DNA of 64,000 nucleotides from Kribbella antiqua (GTDB lineage: Bacteria; Actinomycetota; Actinomycetes; Propionibacteriales; Kribbellaceae), in NCBI RefSeq assembly GCF_004345665.1, contig NZ_SLWR01000011.1, positions 1 through 64,000 on the forward strand. Direction: 5' to 3'. Positions within the stretch are counted from its first letter, which is position 1, and the number at the start of each line of letters is the position of its first letter. The notes beneath the pieces were generated by a model. That model searched no databases, was not told the DNA's origin, and saw only the letters and a program-made list of their open reading frames with translations. Below, piece after piece: positions 8,139-16,480 of the stretch. A program made the position numbers and the translations under genes.

Positions 8139-8924
8139 ATGGGTGAGGTGGAAACCCTGCTCCTCGGCGGCACCGCCAACCGCGGTCTGGTGGTGCGCGT
8201 CGGCGATACGGTACGGCGTCCGCTCCGGCCGAGCAGCCCCGCGACGCACGCGCTGCTCGAGCATCTGGATCGGGTCGGGTTCGACGGTGCGCCGAAGCTG
8301 CTCGGGATCGATGCGGCCGGCCGGGAGGTGTTGTCGTATCTGCCGGGCGAGACGGTGACAGCGCCGTACCCCGCCTGGTCGATGACGGACTCCGCGCTGA
8401 GCAGCGTGGCTCGGCTGCTGCGTCGCTACCACTCGGCGGTCGCCGACTTCGCCGGGGACGGCCTGGAGTGGTTGGAGCCGGTGCCGCCGGAGTACATCGA
8501 CGGCCTGGTCAGCCACAACGACCCGAACCTGGACAACATCGTCTTCCGCGACGGCGAGGCGGTCGCCCTGATCGACTTCGACCTCGCCGGACCGGGCTCA
8601 GCCCTGTGGGACGTCGCCGCCGCGATCCGCCTCTGGGCGCCGCTGCGACCGGATGCCGACATTACCGACGTACGACGAGGTCGCACTTTCCAACGCCTCC
8701 GCCACTTCGCCGACGCCTATGAGCTGGGCGAGGCCGACCGCCTCCGCCTGGTCGACGCCGCGGTCCTCAACCACGTCTGGTGCATGGATTACGTCCGCCG
8801 CGGCGCCGAAACCGGCCACCCCTGGTTCCACCAACGCTGGACCACCTACGAGTCAGACCTCACCGACCGCACCAACCACTGGTTCACCACCCAGGCGGAA
8901 GCCCTCCGTCACGCCCTGCTCTGA
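8139..8924 (+). CDS. aminoglycoside phosphotransferase (APH)/choline-kinase-like protein
   Basis: This 261-residue cytosolic kinase-like protein carries the Brenner motif LVSHNDPNLDNIVF (catalytic Asp and Asn) and the Mg-binding LIDFDLAGPG. The N-lobe glycine-rich strand is LLGGTANRGLVVRVGDTVRRP. It starts six bases after the SorC regulator stop, so the two may be cotranscribed. The family includes antibiotic kinases and small-molecule kinases; nothing here fixes the substrate. Third codon positions turn strongly to C toward the end of the gene. Confidence 0.85.
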   Translation: MGEVETLLLGGTANRGLVVRVGDTVRRPLRPSSPATHALLEHLDRVGFDGAPKLLGIDAAGREVLSYLPGETVTAPYPAWSMTDSALSSVARLLRRYHSAVADFAGDGLEWLEPVPPEYIDGLVSHNDPNLDNIVFRDGEAVALIDFDLAGPGSALWDVAAAIRLWAPLRPDADITDVRRGRTFQRLRHFADAYELGEADRLRLVDAAVLNHVWCMDYVRRGAETGHPWFHQRWTTYESDLTDRTNHWFTTQAEALRHALL

Positions 8925-8981
8925 GCTAGCAGGTTGGTTGTCACCGGGGGCCTCCTGTCGTTCGGCACCGGGTGGCGGAGA

Positions 8982-9590
8982 ATGGGGCGGGTGAGTGCGC
9001 GGGTGGTGTTGCTGGCGGGGCCGTCGGGGGCGGGGAAGTCGCATTTGGCCGAGGTTGTTGGGCTGCCCGTCGTACGGCTGGATGATTTCTACCGGGACGG
9101 GGACGACGAGGCGATGCCGCGGTCGCCGCTGGGGATTGTCGACTGGGACGACCCGCGGTCGTGGGACGGCGAGCGGGCGGTCGCGGCTCTGGAGACGCTG
9201 TGTACGACGGGTGAGGCGGACATGCCGATCTACGACATCTCCGCCGACGGCACCGTCGGGCACCGCCCGGTCAGCACCGAAGGCTCACCGCTGATCATTG
9301 CCGAAGGCATCTTCGCCGACCAGATCGTCAGCACGCTCCGCGACCGCGACCTGCTCGCGGCCGCCATCTGCGTCCGCCACCACCGCCTGGTCACCTTCGT
9401 ACGGCGCTTCCAGCGCGACCTGCGGGAGCGTCGCAAACCGCCGTTCACCCTGCTCCGCCGTGGCCTGCTGCTCCTCCGCGACGACCCCGTCGTGGTCCGC
9501 CGCTGTGTCGACGCCGGCTGTGAACCCCTGCACCCCAAGGCGGCCCGCCGCCGCATCGAGGCTCTGCTCACAGAAGCCCGCTCCCATTGA
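8982..9590 (+). CDS. uridine kinase-like P-loop nucleoside/small-molecule kinase
   Basis: The protein has about 202 residues. Near its start lies the Walker A motif LLAGPSGAGKSHLAE, followed by VVRLDDFYRDGDD, the characteristic uridine-kinase DDFY segment. IVDWDDPRSWD and IIAEGIF also match that family. The start is uncertain: ATG at 8982 is used here, but GTG at 8991 has better spacing from GGAG at 8977-8980. A compact hairpin follows the stop. Uridine phosphorylation is the likely activity, although distant uridine-kinase homologues act on other substrates. Confidence 0.8.
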   Translation: MGRVSARVVLLAGPSGAGKSHLAEVVGLPVVRLDDFYRDGDDEAMPRSPLGIVDWDDPRSWDGERAVAALETLCTTGEADMPIYDISADGTVGHRPVSTEGSPLIIAEGIFADQIVSTLRDRDLLAAAICVRHHRLVTFVRRFQRDLRERRKPPFTLLRRGLLLLRDDPVVVRRCVDAGCEPLHPKAARRRIEALLTEARSH

Positions 9591-9595
9591 TTCGT

Positions 9596-9609
9596 GGGAC
9601 GTTCGTCCC
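9596..9609. terminator. short hairpin after the uridine-kinase-like gene
   Basis: GGGAC-GTTC-GTCCC is a perfect five-pair stem five bases after the stop codon. There is no T-run, as is common in high-GC genomes, so termination strength is uncertain. Confidence 0.4.
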
Positions 9610-9645
9610 GTGTTCACCTTCGTCTGATGCCATCGGGCCGGAATT

Positions 9646-9662
9646 GTTCTCGGGGTGAGAAC
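9646..9662. promoter_or_regulatory. inverted repeat upstream of the lipoprotein gene
   Basis: GTTCTC-GGGGT-GAGAAC is a perfect 6+6 inverted repeat ending 17 bases before the GTG start of the lipoprotein gene. It could be an operator or a 5' leader hairpin; no matching copy was noticed elsewhere. Confidence 0.35.
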
Positions 9663-9679
9663 GCGGACGGAGTCGGATC

Positions 9680-10330
9680 GTGGATCGGACCACACCAGGC
9701 GCTGCCGTTGTGGTGATTGCCCTGTTGCTCGGTGTGACCGGGTGCGGGAGTGACGCCGGTGCAACGGTGGACACCGCATCGGCGCCCAAGGCAACCAAGC
9801 CGCTGAAGGACCCAGCCCCGAAGAGTTCACTGGACGGGCTGGTAGTGCTGCCAAGCGGCTACGTCGCCGACTCGCGCGACACCGGCGGCGCTTTCACCGT
9901 GTCCACCTTCCTCGACCGGTGGTCCGCCGTACCGGCGCTTGACCGCGCACTGCTGCTGAACGCCGGCTTCACCGAGGGCTACCGCGCGACCCGGCTGAGC
10001 CCCGACAAGAAGAAGCGCTTCACCGTCCAGCTCTTCAAAGCCGCCACCCCGGCCAAGGCGAAGACCCTCCAGCAAGGCTTCTGGGGTCAGGACACGCACG
10101 TACGCTCGCTCAACATCCCGAACGCGCTGACCGACGCCAGAGTCGAGTACGACGGCGGCACCGGCCAGTCCGAGGCGGTCGCCGAGTCCAGCTTCGTCGT
10201 CGGCGCCCTGGTAGCCACCCTGACCATCCGCCAAACCGGTGCCCTGGGCACCAACCCCCAGCCCGACACCGCGCTGCTCACCACCCTCACCACCCACCAA
10301 CGCGCCCGCCTCACCACCAAGTCGAGCTAG
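9680..10330 (+). CDS. secreted lipoprotein of unknown function
   Basis: The 216-residue product starts at GTG 9680. It has a short hydrophobic signal (AAVVVIALLLGVTGC) whose LGVTGC lipobox predicts lipid attachment at Cys22 or nearby. The mature part holds two repeated-looking alpha/beta regions (FTVSTFLDRWSAVPALDRALLLNAGFTEGYRATRLS and RFTVQLFKAATPAKAKTLQQGFWGQD). There are no catalytic motifs, and no family was recognised. It is followed by an 88-bp palindromic element and then the convergent deoA end. Confidence 0.75.
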   Translation: MDRTTPGAAVVVIALLLGVTGCGSDAGATVDTASAPKATKPLKDPAPKSSLDGLVVLPSGYVADSRDTGGAFTVSTFLDRWSAVPALDRALLLNAGFTEGYRATRLSPDKKKRFTVQLFKAATPAKAKTLQQGFWGQDTHVRSLNIPNALTDARVEYDGGTGQSEAVAESSFVVGALVATLTIRQTGALGTNPQPDTALLTTLTTHQRARLTTKSS

Positions 10331-10337
10331 CGCTCGG

Positions 10338-10425
10338 CGTTTGGTGGGTTCACCCATCAGCTTGTGGGTTCCCCGTCGGTATTCGGGCCGGGAACCCCCC
10401 ACTTGATGGGTGGACCCATCAAATG
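10338..10425. repeat. 88-bp palindromic repeat element, copy A
   Basis: The element is close to self-complementary over its full length. The outer arms run CGTTTG...CAAATG. Each arm contains a small palindrome of TGGGT-xx-ACCCA type, and the centre is a stem pairing GTGGGTTCCCCG with CGGGAACCCCCCA. A second copy of exactly 88 bp at 57400-57487 is about three quarters identical by eye. Both copies lie between convergent genes. It could act as a two-way terminator or be a REP/MITE-like element. Confidence 0.75.
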
Positions 10426-10512
10426 ACGGACGGGGTCAGCCGGGCGCGGCGCGGCGCGGGCGGGGTCAGCCGGGCGCGGCGGGCGGGTCAGCCGGGTTGG
10501 CAGGCTACGAGG
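10426..10512. repeat. short GC-rich direct repeats beyond the deoA stop
   Basis: Three near-copies of GGGTCAGCCGGG lie at about 10434-10499, the first two extended to GGGTCAGCCGGGCGCGGCG. They fill the gap between palindromic copy A and the deoA stop. No gene is visible in it. Confidence 0.5.
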
Positions 10513-11787
10513 TCAGGCGATGCGCTCGATCACCAGGGGTTTCACTTCGTACGACGTGGAGACCTCGACCGCATCGGCCAGCGACTCCAAAGCACGCTCG
10601 AAACGGGCAGGATCGTCGGTGTGCAAGGTCAGCAGCGGTTGACCCTCGGCAACGTGGTCGCCGGGCTTCGCGTGAAGCTCGACGCCGGCCACCGCGGAGA
10701 CCGGGTCCTCCTTGCGCGCCCGCCCCGCACCCAGACGCCACGCAGCCACCCCAACAGCCAACGCATCCAGCTTCGACAGCATCCCAGAAGCAGGAGCCGG
10801 TACGACGTGCTGCTCAGGAGCGACCGGCAACGAGGCCGCCGGATCCCCGCCCTGAGCCGCGACCATCCGCCGCCAGGCATCCATCGCCGTACCGTCCCGA
10901 AGCTTCTCAGCAGGATCGACGTCGGTCACCCCGGCAGCTGCCAGCATCTCCACGGCTAGCGCGAGGGTTAGCTCCACCACGTCGGCAGGACCGCCGCCGG
11001 CGAGTACCTCGACAGATTCCCTGACCTCCAAGGCGTTTCCGGCGGTCAGGCCGAGCGGCACCGACATGTCGGTGATCAGGGCAACGGTCTTCACCCCGGC
11101 ATCGGTGCCGAGCGCAACCATCGTCGAGGCCAGCTCCCGGGCGTCGTCGAAGTCCTTCATGAAGGCGCCGGAGCCGACCTTGACGTCGAGCACCAGGGCA
11201 CCGGTGCCCTCGGCAATCTTCTTGCTCATGATCGAGCTCGCGATCAACGGAATCGACTCGACCGTCCCGGTCACGTCGCGGAGCGCGTACAGCTTCTTGT
11301 CCGCGGGCGCCAAACCGTCACCGGCCGCGCAGATCACCGCGCCGACCTCCTCGAGCTGATGCATCAGCTCGTCGTTCGACAACGCGGCGCGCCAGCCCGG
11401 GATGGACTCCAGCTTGTCCAGCGTGCCGCCGGTGTGACCGAGGCCGCGGCCGGACAGCTGCGGTACGGCGACGCCGCACGCCGCCACCAAAGGGGCCAAC
11501 GGCAACGTGATCTTGTCACCGACCCCGCCGGTGGAGTGCTTGTCCGCGGTCGGCCGGGACAGTTTGGTGAAGTCCATCCGCTCGCCGGAGGCGATCATCG
11601 CCGCGGTCCAGCGGGCGATCTCGCGCCGGTTCATCCCGTTCAGCAGGATCGCCATCGCCAGCGCCGACATCTGCTCGTCGGCGACGGCGCCGCGGGTATA
11701 GGCATCGATCACCCAGTCGATCTGACCGTCGCTCAGCTCGCCCTTGTCCCGCTTGGTACGGATCACGTCGACCGCGTCGAAGCTCAT
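10513..11787 (-). CDS. deoA: thymidine phosphorylase
   Basis: This 424-residue enzyme has the usual length for the family and cleaves thymidine or deoxyuridine with phosphate, giving the base and deoxyribose 1-phosphate. The signature KHSTGGVGDKITLPLAPLVAACGV and SGRGLGHTGGTLDKLESIPG form the phosphate and pyrimidine site. The C-terminal PYNP domain (GVELHAKPGDHVAEGQPLLTLHT) is intact. ATG at 11787 overlaps the cytidine deaminase stop by one base (TGATG). It is the last gene of the nucleoside uptake and salvage operon. A longer upstream frame is a shadow of cdd. Confidence 0.95.
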   Translation of the reverse strand: MSFDAVDVIRTKRDKGELSDGQIDWVIDAYTRGAVADEQMSALAMAILLNGMNRREIARWTAAMIASGERMDFTKLSRPTADKHSTGGVGDKITLPLAPLVAACGVAVPQLSGRGLGHTGGTLDKLESIPGWRAALSNDELMHQLEEVGAVICAAGDGLAPADKKLYALRDVTGTVESIPLIASSIMSKKIAEGTGALVLDVKVGSGAFMKDFDDARELASTMVALGTDAGVKTVALITDMSVPLGLTAGNALEVRESVEVLAGGGPADVVELTLALAVEMLAAAGVTDVDPAEKLRDGTAMDAWRRMVAAQGGDPAASLPVAPEQHVVPAPASGMLSKLDALAVGVAAWRLGAGRARKEDPVSAVAGVELHAKPGDHVAEGQPLLTLHTDDPARFERALESLADAVEVSTSYEVKPLVIERIA

Positions 11788-12179
11788 CAGTCCTCCAGGT
11801 ACTCCGGCCCGAACGCCTCGGGCAGCAACTCCCGCAACGGCCGCGATCCGGTCGCCGTCTCGATCAGCAGACCCGGGCCGCCGTGCTCGTGCAGCAACTG
11901 CCGGCAGCGCCCGCACGGCGTCAGCAGCTCGCCGTCGTGGTTCACGCAGGTAAACGCAACCAGCCGGCCACCCCCGGTCCGGTGCAGCTCCGACACCAGC
12001 CCGCATTCAGCGCAGAGGGTCAGCCCGTAGGAAGCGTTCTCTACGTTGCACCCGGCAACGATCCGTCCGTCGTCGGCGTACGCCGCCGCACCCACCGGGA
12101 ACCCGGAGTACGGCGCGTAGGCGCGTCGCATCGCCGCCCGCGCCGCCTCGCGCAGCGCCGGCCAGTCCACCGCAGCCAT
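11787..12179 (-). CDS. cdd: cytidine deaminase
   Basis: The 130-residue enzyme converts cytidine/deoxycytidine to uridine/deoxyuridine. It has the substrate segment AYAPYSGFPVGAA, the catalytic CNVENASYGLTLCAE (Cys ligand and Glu) and PCGRCRQ (two Cys ligands), so all three zinc cysteines of the tetrameric class are visible. ATG at 12179 follows the permease stop after one base, and the stop overlaps the deoA start. Products feed directly into the phosphorylase encoded next. Confidence 0.95.
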   Translation of the reverse strand: MAAVDWPALREAARAAMRRAYAPYSGFPVGAAAYADDGRIVAGCNVENASYGLTLCAECGLVSELHRTGGGRLVAFTCVNHDGELLTPCGRCRQLLHEHGGPGLLIETATGSRPLRELLPEAFGPEYLED

Positions 12180-12180
12180 C

Positions 12181-13641
12181 TCAGCCCTTGACGTAGGGCT
12201 CACCATCGGCCTTCGGTGCTCTGACCCGTCCGACCAGACCGGCCACCGCAACCACCGTCGCCAGGTACGGCGCCATCAGCAGCAGGTCACCCGGAATCGG
12301 CGTGTCCACGATCTGCAGCTGCGACTGCAGCTGGGTCGCGAAGCCGAAGAACAGCGCCGCGACGGTCGCGCCGATCGGGTGCCAGCGGCCCATGATCAAC
12401 GCGGCCAGCGCGATGAAGCCGTTGCCCGCCGTCATCTCCTTCACGAACGCACCGCCGTACCCGACCGTGAAGAACGCGCCGCCCAGACCGGCCAGCACGC
12501 CGGCCCAGAGCACCGCCGAGTAGCGCACCCGGCTGACCTTGATGCCGACCGTGTCCGCCGCTTTCGGGTGCTCGCCGACGGACCGGACCCGCAGACCCCA
12601 GCGCGTCTCGAACAGCACGAAGGTGACCACGGCCACCGCCAGGTACATCAGGTACACCAGCACCGTCTGGTTGAACAGGATCGGCCCGATGAACGGGATG
12701 TCGCCCAGACCCGGGATCTTCACCGCCGTCAGTACGTGCGGGGTGTTCAGATCGGCCGCGTTCTCCTGCATGAACTCGTCGTACAGGTAGCCGGTGACAC
12801 CGGTTGCGAACACCACCAGTACGACGCCGAGGACGACCTGGTTCACCAGGTACTTGATCGAGAACACCGCCAGCAAGGCGGCCAGCAGTACGCCGGTCGC
12901 CGCTGCCGCGATCAGCGCCGCCGCCGAGCTCCCCGTCGTACTGGAGACCAAGGCCGCGGTGAAGGCTCCGAACAGGAACTGGCCCTCGATGGCGATGTTG
13001 ATCACGCCGGCCCGTTCGCAGACCACGCCGGCCAGCGCGCCGAGGATCAGCGGGGTGGCGAAGTTCAGCGTGCCCTGGAACTGGTTGGAGATCGGGAAGG
13101 CGAGGTTCTTGCCCGCGACCGCCCAGCACAGGAATGCGGCGAAGAACCCGATCACCACAATGCTGCCGAGCAGGCCGTTCAGCCGGCCCCCGGCGACCCG
13201 CAGAACCCACACCACCGCACACGCGACCGCGAGTACGGCGAGCGTCCAGGCGGTCGCACCCGCGGGCACCGAGAACGAGGCGGAGCCCTTGGTCTTGAAG
13301 AACATCACCGCGAAGAGCAGCAGCAACGGCGCCAGCGCGGCGGTCGCCCGAGGCGCCCGTCCGGTGAACGGCAGTACGACGGCTGCCACGGTCGCGGCGA
13401 GCAGCACGAGGATCCCCACCCACGCGGCGGCACTGCCCAGCACTTCGCTGCCACCCAGCAAACCGAAGGCAGCCCGGCCGTCGCCGGTAGTTGCCGCCAG
13501 CAAGATCGTCACCGCGGCGAGAACGAGCAGGATGCTGCCGTAGCGGATCCGCTGGGCCCGCTCGGTCGGCGACTCGATGGTCCGCTCGACCTCGACCGGT
13601 TCGGTCGGACCGGCCGGTTCGGTGGCTTCTGTGGTGGTCAT
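12181..13641 (-). CDS. nucleoside ABC transporter permease (second, NupQ/YufQ-like)
   Basis: This 486-residue membrane protein has a charged N-terminal tail of about 35 residues and roughly 10-12 hydrophobic segments. The first 150 residues form extra membrane helices before the conserved permease core. Core motifs include GALAGVVCERAGVINIAIEGQFLFGAF and GLRVRSVGEHPKAADTVGIKVSRVRY, typical of the BmpA/RbsC-like nucleoside permease family. The ATG overlaps the preceding permease stop (ATGA). It pairs with the next permease to import nucleosides. Confidence 0.9.
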   Translation of the reverse strand: MTTTEATEPAGPTEPVEVERTIESPTERAQRIRYGSILLVLAAVTILLAATTGDGRAAFGLLGGSEVLGSAAAWVGILVLLAATVAAVVLPFTGRAPRATAALAPLLLLFAVMFFKTKGSASFSVPAGATAWTLAVLAVACAVVWVLRVAGGRLNGLLGSIVVIGFFAAFLCWAVAGKNLAFPISNQFQGTLNFATPLILGALAGVVCERAGVINIAIEGQFLFGAFTAALVSSTTGSSAAALIAAAATGVLLAALLAVFSIKYLVNQVVLGVVLVVFATGVTGYLYDEFMQENAADLNTPHVLTAVKIPGLGDIPFIGPILFNQTVLVYLMYLAVAVVTFVLFETRWGLRVRSVGEHPKAADTVGIKVSRVRYSAVLWAGVLAGLGGAFFTVGYGGAFVKEMTAGNGFIALAALIMGRWHPIGATVAALFFGFATQLQSQLQIVDTPIPGDLLLMAPYLATVVAVAGLVGRVRAPKADGEPYVKG

Positions 13642-14828
13642 CCGTTCCACCCCTTCGCGAGGACGGCGCCGAGCCCGCGTTCCCTGGGCAGGAAGCGGAA
13701 GATCGAGCGCACCAGAGCGGGAGCTGCGACGAACAGCACGATCACGGCCTGCAGCACAGTGGTCAGGGTCAGCGCGGTCTGAGTCTGCAGCTGCATCTGC
13801 AGACCGCCCGCGTTCAGCGCTCCGAACAGCAGACCGGCCAGCACGGTTCCGACAGGAGTCCCCCGACCCAGCAGGGCGACAGTGATCGAGTCGAAGCCCA
13901 CCGAGGCCGCCACACCATCGGTCAGCGGCAGATCAGTACCCAATACCTGCTGCGTGCCCGCCAAACCAGCGAGCGCACCTGCGACCAGCATGGCGATCGT
14001 GTACGCGCGGCCGACGCTCATACCCGCCGTCCGCGAGGCATCCGGGTTGGCACCCACTGCCCGCAGCTCGAAGCCCACAGTCGAGCGATTCAGCAGCCAC
14101 CACACGAAGGCCGCGGCGACCAGCGCCAGCACGAAGCCCAGGTGCAGCCGGTTGCCACTCAGTTGCGGGTACTGCGCGTTGCTGTCGACGATCGGGCTGA
14201 TCGGGTCGGTGCGCCCCGGCCGCTGGAAGGCGCTGGTGGTCAGCAGCCACTGCAGCAGGTAGATCGCCACGTAGTTCAGCATGATCGTCACGATCACCTC
14301 GTGCGCCCCGGTCCGCGCCTTCAGCAGGCCGACCAGGCCACCCCAGATCGCGCCGCCGATGATGCCGGCGATCACGGCGATGATCAGGTGGATCCCGACC
14401 GGCAGGTGCCAGGCGAACCCGACCCAGGCGGCGAAGATCGCACCCACGATCAACTGGCCCTGGGCACCGATGTTGAACAGTCCGGTGCGGAAGGCCAGCG
14501 AGACCGCGAGACCACCGCAGATCAGCGGCGTCGCCTGCGTGAGCGACTCGGCGATCGGGTTGAGCCCGCCGACTGCGCCGACCAGCAGCGCCTGGTACGC
14601 GTCGCCGACCGCGGTCAGCGCGGCGGAAATGGTGTCCCCAGGCGCGGCGAAGAAGTAGCTCGAGGCGGACTTCACCTTCTCGTCGCCGATGATGATCAGT
14701 ACGGCGCCCACCACCAGCGCGAGCACGATCGCACTCAGCGACACCAGCGCCTGAACGGCCCAGCCGGGCAGGCCGGACCGGCGCCGTACGGGCGGCTTCT
14801 CCACCACCGGCTCGGTGTCGGTCGTCAT
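13638..14828 (-). CDS. nucleoside ABC transporter permease (first, NupP/YufP-like)
   Basis: The 396-residue protein has 9-10 hydrophobic segments. It contains the family core SLAFRTGLFNIGAQGQLIVGAIFAAW and LRAVGANPDASRTAGMSVGRAY. It starts with ATG at 14828, overlapping the ATPase stop by four bases, and its own stop overlaps the second permease start. The operon position between ATPase and second permease is the standard order of BMP-type nucleoside importers. Confidence 0.9.
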   Translation of the reverse strand: MTTDTEPVVEKPPVRRRSGLPGWAVQALVSLSAIVLALVVGAVLIIIGDEKVKSASSYFFAAPGDTISAALTAVGDAYQALLVGAVGGLNPIAESLTQATPLICGGLAVSLAFRTGLFNIGAQGQLIVGAIFAAWVGFAWHLPVGIHLIIAVIAGIIGGAIWGGLVGLLKARTGAHEVIVTIMLNYVAIYLLQWLLTTSAFQRPGRTDPISPIVDSNAQYPQLSGNRLHLGFVLALVAAAFVWWLLNRSTVGFELRAVGANPDASRTAGMSVGRAYTIAMLVAGALAGLAGTQQVLGTDLPLTDGVAASVGFDSITVALLGRGTPVGTVLAGLLFGALNAGGLQMQLQTQTALTLTTVLQAVIVLFVAAPALVRSIFRFLPRERGLGAVLAKGWNG

Positions 14829-16378
14829 TCCATACTCCCCAACGTGGTCGGGTGTTCGGTGGCTTCGACCTCGGCCTCCTGCTTGGAGGCACCGGCCATC
14901 ATCAGGCCCAGCTCGTCGCGCGGGGTGTCCGCGCCGACGATGCCGACGATCCGGCCGCGGTACATCACCGCGATCCGGTCCGCCAGCGCGGCGATCTCGT
15001 CCAGCTCGGTGGACACGATCAGCACCGCGGTGCCGTTGTCCCGCTCGCGCACGATCCGCTTGTGCAGGAACTCGATCGACCCGACGTCGACACCGCGGGT
15101 CGGCTGCGAGGCGACCAGCAGCTTGAGCGACCGGGACAGCTCCCGGGCCAGCACCACCTTCTGCTGGTTGCCGCCGGACAGCGAGGACACCGGCAGGGTG
15201 ATCGACTGCGTGCGGATGTCGAACTCCTCCACCCGCTCCTCGCAGTTGCGCTCGATCTCACCGGTCCGCAACGCCACACCGGCGCTGAACGGCGCCCGGC
15301 GAAACAGGTCGAGGACGAGGTTCTCGGCGACCGAGAAGGAGCCGACGAAGCCGTCGTGCGCACGGTCCTCGGGCACGTAGCCGATGCCGGCCTCGAGCCG
15401 TTCCCGGGTCCCGGCCCGGGTGATGTTCTTGCCGCCGAGGCTGATCGCGCCGGCCGCGACCGGGGTGAGCCCGAGCAGTGCCTCGGTGAGCTCGGTCTGA
15501 CCGTTGCCCTGGACACCGGCCAGCGCCACGATCTCACCGGCCCGGACGTCGAGATCGACATTGTCGACAGCGGTGTGACCGCGCTCGTCGATCACGGTCA
15601 GGCCGCGAACCTCCAGCTGTACGTCGCCTGCGTCGGCCTCCTGCTTGTCCACCACCAGCTCGACAGCCCGGCCGACCATCATCTCGGCCAGCTCTTCCTC
15701 GCTGGCCGAAGGCTCGGCCTGGCCGACCACCTTGCCACGGCGGATCACGGTGATCTTGTCCGCGATCGCCTTGACCTCTTTGAGCTTGTGGGTGATGAAG
15801 ACGATCGACGTGCCGGCCTCTTTGAACTGGCGCATCACCGCGATCAGGTCGTCGATCTCGGACGGCGTCAGTACGGCGGTCGGCTCGTCCAGGATCAGCA
15901 CCTCGGCGTCGTTCGCCAGCGCCTTGATGATCTCGACCCGCTGCTGCACCCCGACCGGGATGTCCTCGACCAGGGCGCCCGGGTCGACGTGCAGTCCGTA
16001 CTGGTCGGACAGTTCCCGCACCCGCGCGTACGCCTTCTTCCGGTCCAGCACTCCGCCGCCGCGGGTTTGCTCCCGGCCGAGCATGATGTTCTCGGCGACG
16101 GTGAAGACCGGGACCAGCATGAAGTGCTGGTGGACCATGCCGATGCCGTGCCGGATGGCCGCGCTCGGCGAGTCGATGACCACCTTCTCACCGTTGATGA
16201 TGATCTCGCCGGAGTCGGGCTGCAGCAGCCCGTACAGCATGTTCATCAGGGTGGACTTGCCCGCGCCGTTCTCGCCCAGCAGGCAGTGGATCTCTCCTGG
16301 TTCGATGACCAGGTCGATGCTGTCGTTGGCGACCAGCGAGCCGAAACTCTTGGTCAGTCCCGAGAGCTCGAGGTGCAT
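14825..16378 (-). CDS. nucleoside ABC transporter ATPase with two nucleotide-binding domains (NupO/YufO-like)
   Basis: The 517-residue double-ABC protein energises nucleoside import. The first domain has an intact Walker A (LLGENGAGKSTLM), a divergent signature (IPVGVQQRVEIIKAL) and Walker B (VLILDEPTAVL). The second has a reduced Walker A (GVQGNGQTELTEALLG), the signature SLSGGNQQKVVLAREL and a degraded Walker B (LLVASQPTRGVD). This asymmetry is normal for RbsA/MglA/NupO proteins. It follows the binding-protein gene after a hairpin-containing gap. Confidence 0.95.
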   Translation of the reverse strand: MHLELSGLTKSFGSLVANDSIDLVIEPGEIHCLLGENGAGKSTLMNMLYGLLQPDSGEIIINGEKVVIDSPSAAIRHGIGMVHQHFMLVPVFTVAENIMLGREQTRGGGVLDRKKAYARVRELSDQYGLHVDPGALVEDIPVGVQQRVEIIKALANDAEVLILDEPTAVLTPSEIDDLIAVMRQFKEAGTSIVFITHKLKEVKAIADKITVIRRGKVVGQAEPSASEEELAEMMVGRAVELVVDKQEADAGDVQLEVRGLTVIDERGHTAVDNVDLDVRAGEIVALAGVQGNGQTELTEALLGLTPVAAGAISLGGKNITRAGTRERLEAGIGYVPEDRAHDGFVGSFSVAENLVLDLFRRAPFSAGVALRTGEIERNCEERVEEFDIRTQSITLPVSSLSGGNQQKVVLARELSRSLKLLVASQPTRGVDVGSIEFLHKRIVRERDNGTAVLIVSTELDEIAALADRIAVMYRGRIVGIVGADTPRDELGLMMAGASKQEAEVEATEHPTTLGSME

Positions 16379-16399
16379 CTGAGGCCTCCCTCCAGACGG

Positions 16400-16437
16400 C
16401 GAGCCAGGAAGGCGACGGTGGCCGCCCTCCTGGCTCG
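16400..16437 (-). terminator. intercistronic hairpin between binding protein and ATPase genes
   Basis: CGAGCCAGGA pairs perfectly with TCCTGGCTCG around an 18-base loop. It lies between the stop of the BMP lipoprotein gene and the start of the ATPase gene. Such partial terminators or mRNA-stabilising stems commonly let the binding protein be made in excess over the membrane components. Confidence 0.6.
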
Positions 16438-16480
16438 AACGCTACCGAACGATCTCGCTAGCTGTGCGCTGCGGCGCGGG

